Shown: positions 6,168-8,538 of the stretch, piece by piece
Numbering within the stretch: the first letter of the stretch is position 1
Layout: every line of letters begins with the position of its first letter
Assembly (NCBI GenBank): GCA_945903555.1
Contig: CAMDOJ010000076.1
Location: forward strand, 1-8,538
Direction: 5' to 3'
DNA: 8,538 nt
Source: Chthoniobacter flavus
GTDB lineage: Bacteria > Verrucomicrobiota > Verrucomicrobiia > Chthoniobacterales > Terrimicrobiaceae
Program-made: the position numbers and the translations under genes
The notes under the pieces: generated by a model
What the model was told of the DNA's origin: nothing
What the model saw: the letters and a program-made list of their open reading frames with translations, nothing else
Database searches by the model: none

Positions 6168-8538
6168 AGTCGCGGATCTGGAGTAAGGCGGATTGGCTTT
6201 GCGGGCTGACCACGGGGTTGGTTGCTTTCATTGTCTATGCTTGGACGGTTGCACCCAATGTCACTCTGCTTGACTCGGGCGAGTTCATGGTAGCAGCGCA
6301 GCATTTTGGAGTGGCACATCCACCTGCCTACCCGCTTTGGACTTTGCTCGTCTGGATTTTTCAATTGCTACCGCTAGGCAATGCCGCTTGGGAGATCAAT
6401 TTATTCAGTAGTGTTTGCGGGGGGCTGGCTGTGGCCGTGGGGACGATGCTTTTTTCGAGTTCCACGCGATGGATGCTTGGCGATGCCTTGAATCGCTGGC
6501 GTGGCCTCACTTCAACCGTGACGCTTTCGATCGGTTTGCTTTTTACCTTTAGCTTCTCGATGTGGTCGCAGGCCACGATCACGGAGGTTTACACACTGCA
6601 TGCGCTTTTGATCGGACTTTATCTTGTCTCTCTTTACGTTTGGCTTCGTCGCCCTGAGAGCTTGGCATTGTTACTTCTGCCTTTTTTCCTTCTCGCGTTT
6701 TCTTTTAGTAACCACCAACTGAGCTTGTCGCTCGCACCATTGCCATTTCTTGCCGTCCTCCTTGTGAGGCGCGATATTTTTTGGGATCTGCTTATTGCAG
6801 CCCTACTCACGATACTGATCATCTTCCTAGGGTTTGCCATTTTGTCTGGTGAATTACCTGTTCTCAAAACTGGCCTCCGTTTCTTTTATTGTGTGATTAT
6901 GGGTGCGGGCGTGTTGATGGTGATTCGGCGATTTCGAATCGAGTGGGGGCTCATCGCTTATCTTCCTCTGGTCGTGGTTTTGGGATTACTACCCTACGCT
7001 TACATGCCGGTCGCCTCATCGACTAATCCCCCCATGAACTGGGCCTACACTAGCACCTCCGAAGGCTTTTTCTTTTCGTTTAATCGCTCGCAATATGGCG
7101 GCAGCCTCAGTCAGCAAAGTCTGCGCAGTCTCGGAAAACTGATGGGCACCTCGCCGAAGAAAAGCGAGGAACAGATGGATGCGGAATCTCCTAGCCCTCT
7201 GCCGCGTAGCACACTTTCCAAGCTCCAAGAATGGATTGGGTTTTTTTGGCTTCAACTCGGTCGCAGTTTCACCCCGCTCGGCGTTGTCGCTTACTTCCTC
7301 GCCCTTATTGCCATTCTCCGCATTCGGGATGTCGTCCGAAGGACGTGGGTTTATTTGCTGGAGATTGCCTTTGTGCTCGCGGCAATCCTGCAACCGGTTG
7401 CCGACGGAGCTCAAATTGATAATGCCGGATGGTGGCTCCAAATGCCTTATCACACCTATACCAATTTGATTTTCGCACTTCTTGCTGGACTCGGGTTTGT
7501 CGTAGGCGCGATGACCCTCTTTGCGCGAATGCCACGATTGTCTTGGTTGCGCTGGGGTTTGCTTCTCCTTCCACTTTGGCCGCTCTACTTTAATCACGCC
7601 GAGTGCAGTCAGCGCGGCAACTGGCTCGGATGGCAATTCGGCCATGACATGCTCAAGGATCTGCCCAAAAGCAGCGTTGTTTTTGGCGGAACCGATCCCG
7701 GTCGCTTCGTGCCAACCTACATGATTCTCGGTGAGAGCGGTCAGCCACCGAAAGTGAAGCGTGACCCTGCGTTTGATCGCCGCGATCTTTACATCATCAC
7801 TCAAAACGGCGTTGGTGAGCCGCTCTACCGCAAATACCTCGCCGACCATTACAGCGCCAGCCGGCCAGTTCCTAAAAATGCTTTCGAACGCTGGCTCGGC
7901 CGTGCCGATGCCTATCCAGAAACCCCGCTTATTTTTCCTACCGAGGATGAAATTAAAGCGGCCGTTAAAGCTGAAATGAAATCCGCAACCGATGCGGGAA
8001 CATTGGACCCATCCGTTCCACATAGCGTTGTCACCCGCCTCATCTGGGAAAAAAACCGCGATGTGCACGATTTTTTTGTCGAGGAAAGCTTCCCTCTTGT
8101 GTGGTCCTACGATCACGCCCTCCCACATGGCCTTGTTTATAAGATCACCAAAGATCCGCTTCCTGAAATTCCAAACGATGTCGCCGAACGGGATTTTGCT
8201 TTTTGGGGAGACTACATTGACAAGCTCCTCGCTGATCCCAACTACGCGAACGACTTTGATGCCCACCGCTCGTTTTCCAAGTTGCGGGCAACGACGGGCC
8301 ATCTCTACAAACACCGCAAAATGGATAAAGAGGCCGAACGAGCATATCGTCAGTCCCTCTCGCTCTGGCCTGGCAATGGGGAGAGTCTTCAAGCGTTGAG
8401 CCACATGCTTTGGGATCGAGATGACTTCGACGGTGTGCTTCAAATGCTCAAGGTTCCGCTTAAGGAAGACCCAAACTGCATAGGCCTTTGGCAACTCTTC
8501 CTCATGGCCGAGAAACGCAAGGAGCTTCAGGGCGAGAT
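6164..8538 (+). CDS. DUF2723 (TMEM260-like) GT-C protein with TPR-like tail, C-terminus cut by the window
   Basis: ATG 6164 opens 791 codons with no stop before the window end. The N-terminal half is the DUF2723 domain. After the first helix (about 14-29) comes LLDSGEFMVAAQHFGVAHPP (35-54), with the acidic D37/E40 pair of the first extracytoplasmic loop. WSQATITEVYTLHAL (134-148), SNHQ (182-185) and YMPVASSTNPPMNW (280-293) are all landmarks of the family. Membrane helices continue to about 475. A soluble region with FGGTDPGRFVPTYM (507-520) follows, then helical repeats from about 703 (GHLYKHRKMDKEAERAYRQS, 712-731) that look like TPRs. Human TMEM260 is a protein O-mannosyltransferase, so a protein or polymer glycosyltransferase role is plausible here. 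One family position is unusual: HPPAYP (52-57) where HPPGYP is usual. It has no Shine-Dalgarno and is coupled to the nucleotidyltransferase by a 4-nt overlap. Confidence 0.85.
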   Translation, partial: MKSRIWSKADWLCGLTTGLVAFIVYAWTVAPNVTLLDSGEFMVAAQHFGVAHPPAYPLWTLLVWIFQLLPLGNAAWEINLFSSVCGGLAVAVGTMLFSSSTRWMLGDALNRWRGLTSTVTLSIGLLFTFSFSMWSQATITEVYTLHALLIGLYLVSLYVWLRRPESLALLLLPFFLLAFSFSNHQLSLSLAPLPFLAVLLVRRDIFWDLLIAALLTILIIFLGFAILSGELPVLKTGLRFFYCVIMGAGVLMVIRRFRIEWGLIAYLPLVVVLGLLPYAYMPVASSTNPPMNWAYTSTSEGFFFSFNRSQYGGSLSQQSLRSLGKLMGTSPKKSEEQMDAESPSPLPRSTLSKLQEWIGFFWLQLGRSFTPLGVVAYFLALIAILRIRDVVRRTWVYLLEIAFVLAAILQPVADGAQIDNAGWWLQMPYHTYTNLIFALLAGLGFVVGAMTLFARMPRLSWLRWGLLLLPLWPLYFNHAECSQRGNWLGWQFGHDMLKDLPKSSVVFGGTDPGRFVPTYMILGESGQPPKVKRDPAFDRRDLYIITQNGVGEPLYRKYLADHYSASRPVPKNAFERWLGRADAYPETPLIFPTEDEIKAAVKAEMKSATDAGTLDPSVPHSVVTRLIWEKNRDVHDFFVEESFPLVWSYDHALPHGLVYKITKDPLPEIPNDVAERDFAFWGDYIDKLLADPNYANDFDAHRSFSKLRATTGHLYKHRKMDKEAERAYRQSLSLWPGNGESLQALSHMLWDRDDFDGVLQMLKVPLKEDPNCIGLWQLFLMAEKRKELQGE

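Larger units (their letters stand above)
2972..8538 (+). other. Predicted four-gene operon with every junction overlapping
   Basis: The junctions are ATGA at 5362-5365, a 22-nt overlap at 5580-5601 and ATGA at 6164-6167. None of the three internal starts has a recognisable Shine-Dalgarno, so translation of genes two to four probably depends on ribosomes finishing the gene before (termination-reinitiation coupling). No internal promoter or terminator is evident at the junctions. Confidence 0.7.

Noticed and set aside
7016..8494. 492-codon open frame on the minus strand
   Set aside because: It lies wholly inside the DUF2723/TPR gene on the opposite strand. Its translation is rich in basic residues with no family features, while the plus strand has clear conserved motifs throughout.
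1..8538. CRISPR arrays, tRNA or rRNA genes, insertion sequences
   Set aside because: No regularly spaced repeats, tRNA-like cloverleaf with a conserved T-loop, rRNA signature or transposase frame was seen on either strand.

Overview
The window looks like a chromosomal segment from a Gram-negative-type, environmental bacterium. The best guess is Verrucomicrobiota: it carries a DUF2723 membrane glycosyltransferase with a C-terminal TPR-like tail next to a YfhO-like membrane protein, and both resemble proteins I associate with that phylum. This is inference from protein style only; Planctomycetota or another PVC-type lineage is not excluded.

Layout. Positions 1-227 (minus strand) hold the N-terminus of an exported protein with a clear signal peptide; it runs off the left edge. 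Positions 228-1253 are mostly decayed sequence on the plus strand: a broken P-loop ATPase/kinase of the AAA_28 (NadR/Ttd14-like) type at 376-843, then a 5'-truncated alpha/beta-hydrolase C-terminus at about 895-1194. Positions 1254-2765 (minus) encode a 503-residue GT39-type (ArnT/PMT-like) membrane glycosyltransferase. It is visibly more A/T-rich than its neighbours.

A 206-bp divergent intergenic region (2766-2971) follows. It contains two back-to-back sigma70-like promoters whose -35 boxes overlap on opposite strands, and a pair of 14-bp direct repeats 22 bp apart.

From 2972 to the right edge there is a tightly packed plus-strand operon of four genes, each overlapping the next: a 797-residue YfhO-like polytopic membrane protein, a 79-residue soluble protein of unknown function, a 195-residue AbiEii/MNT-type nucleotidyltransferase, and a DUF2723 (TMEM260-like) GT-C protein with a TPR-like tail, cut by the window end. 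The overlaps are 4 nt (ATGA), 22 nt and 4 nt (ATGA).

How the genes may work together. The three large membrane proteins share the plan of a polytopic membrane core plus a C-terminal soluble domain. They most likely transfer sugars from lipid-linked donors to a surface polymer or exported protein. The most interesting feature is the small-protein/nucleotidyltransferase pair, which looks like a toxin-antitoxin-type or regulatory module. It sits between two glycosylation genes with translational-coupling overlaps on both sides, so it is either a domesticated module or a regulator of the pathway.
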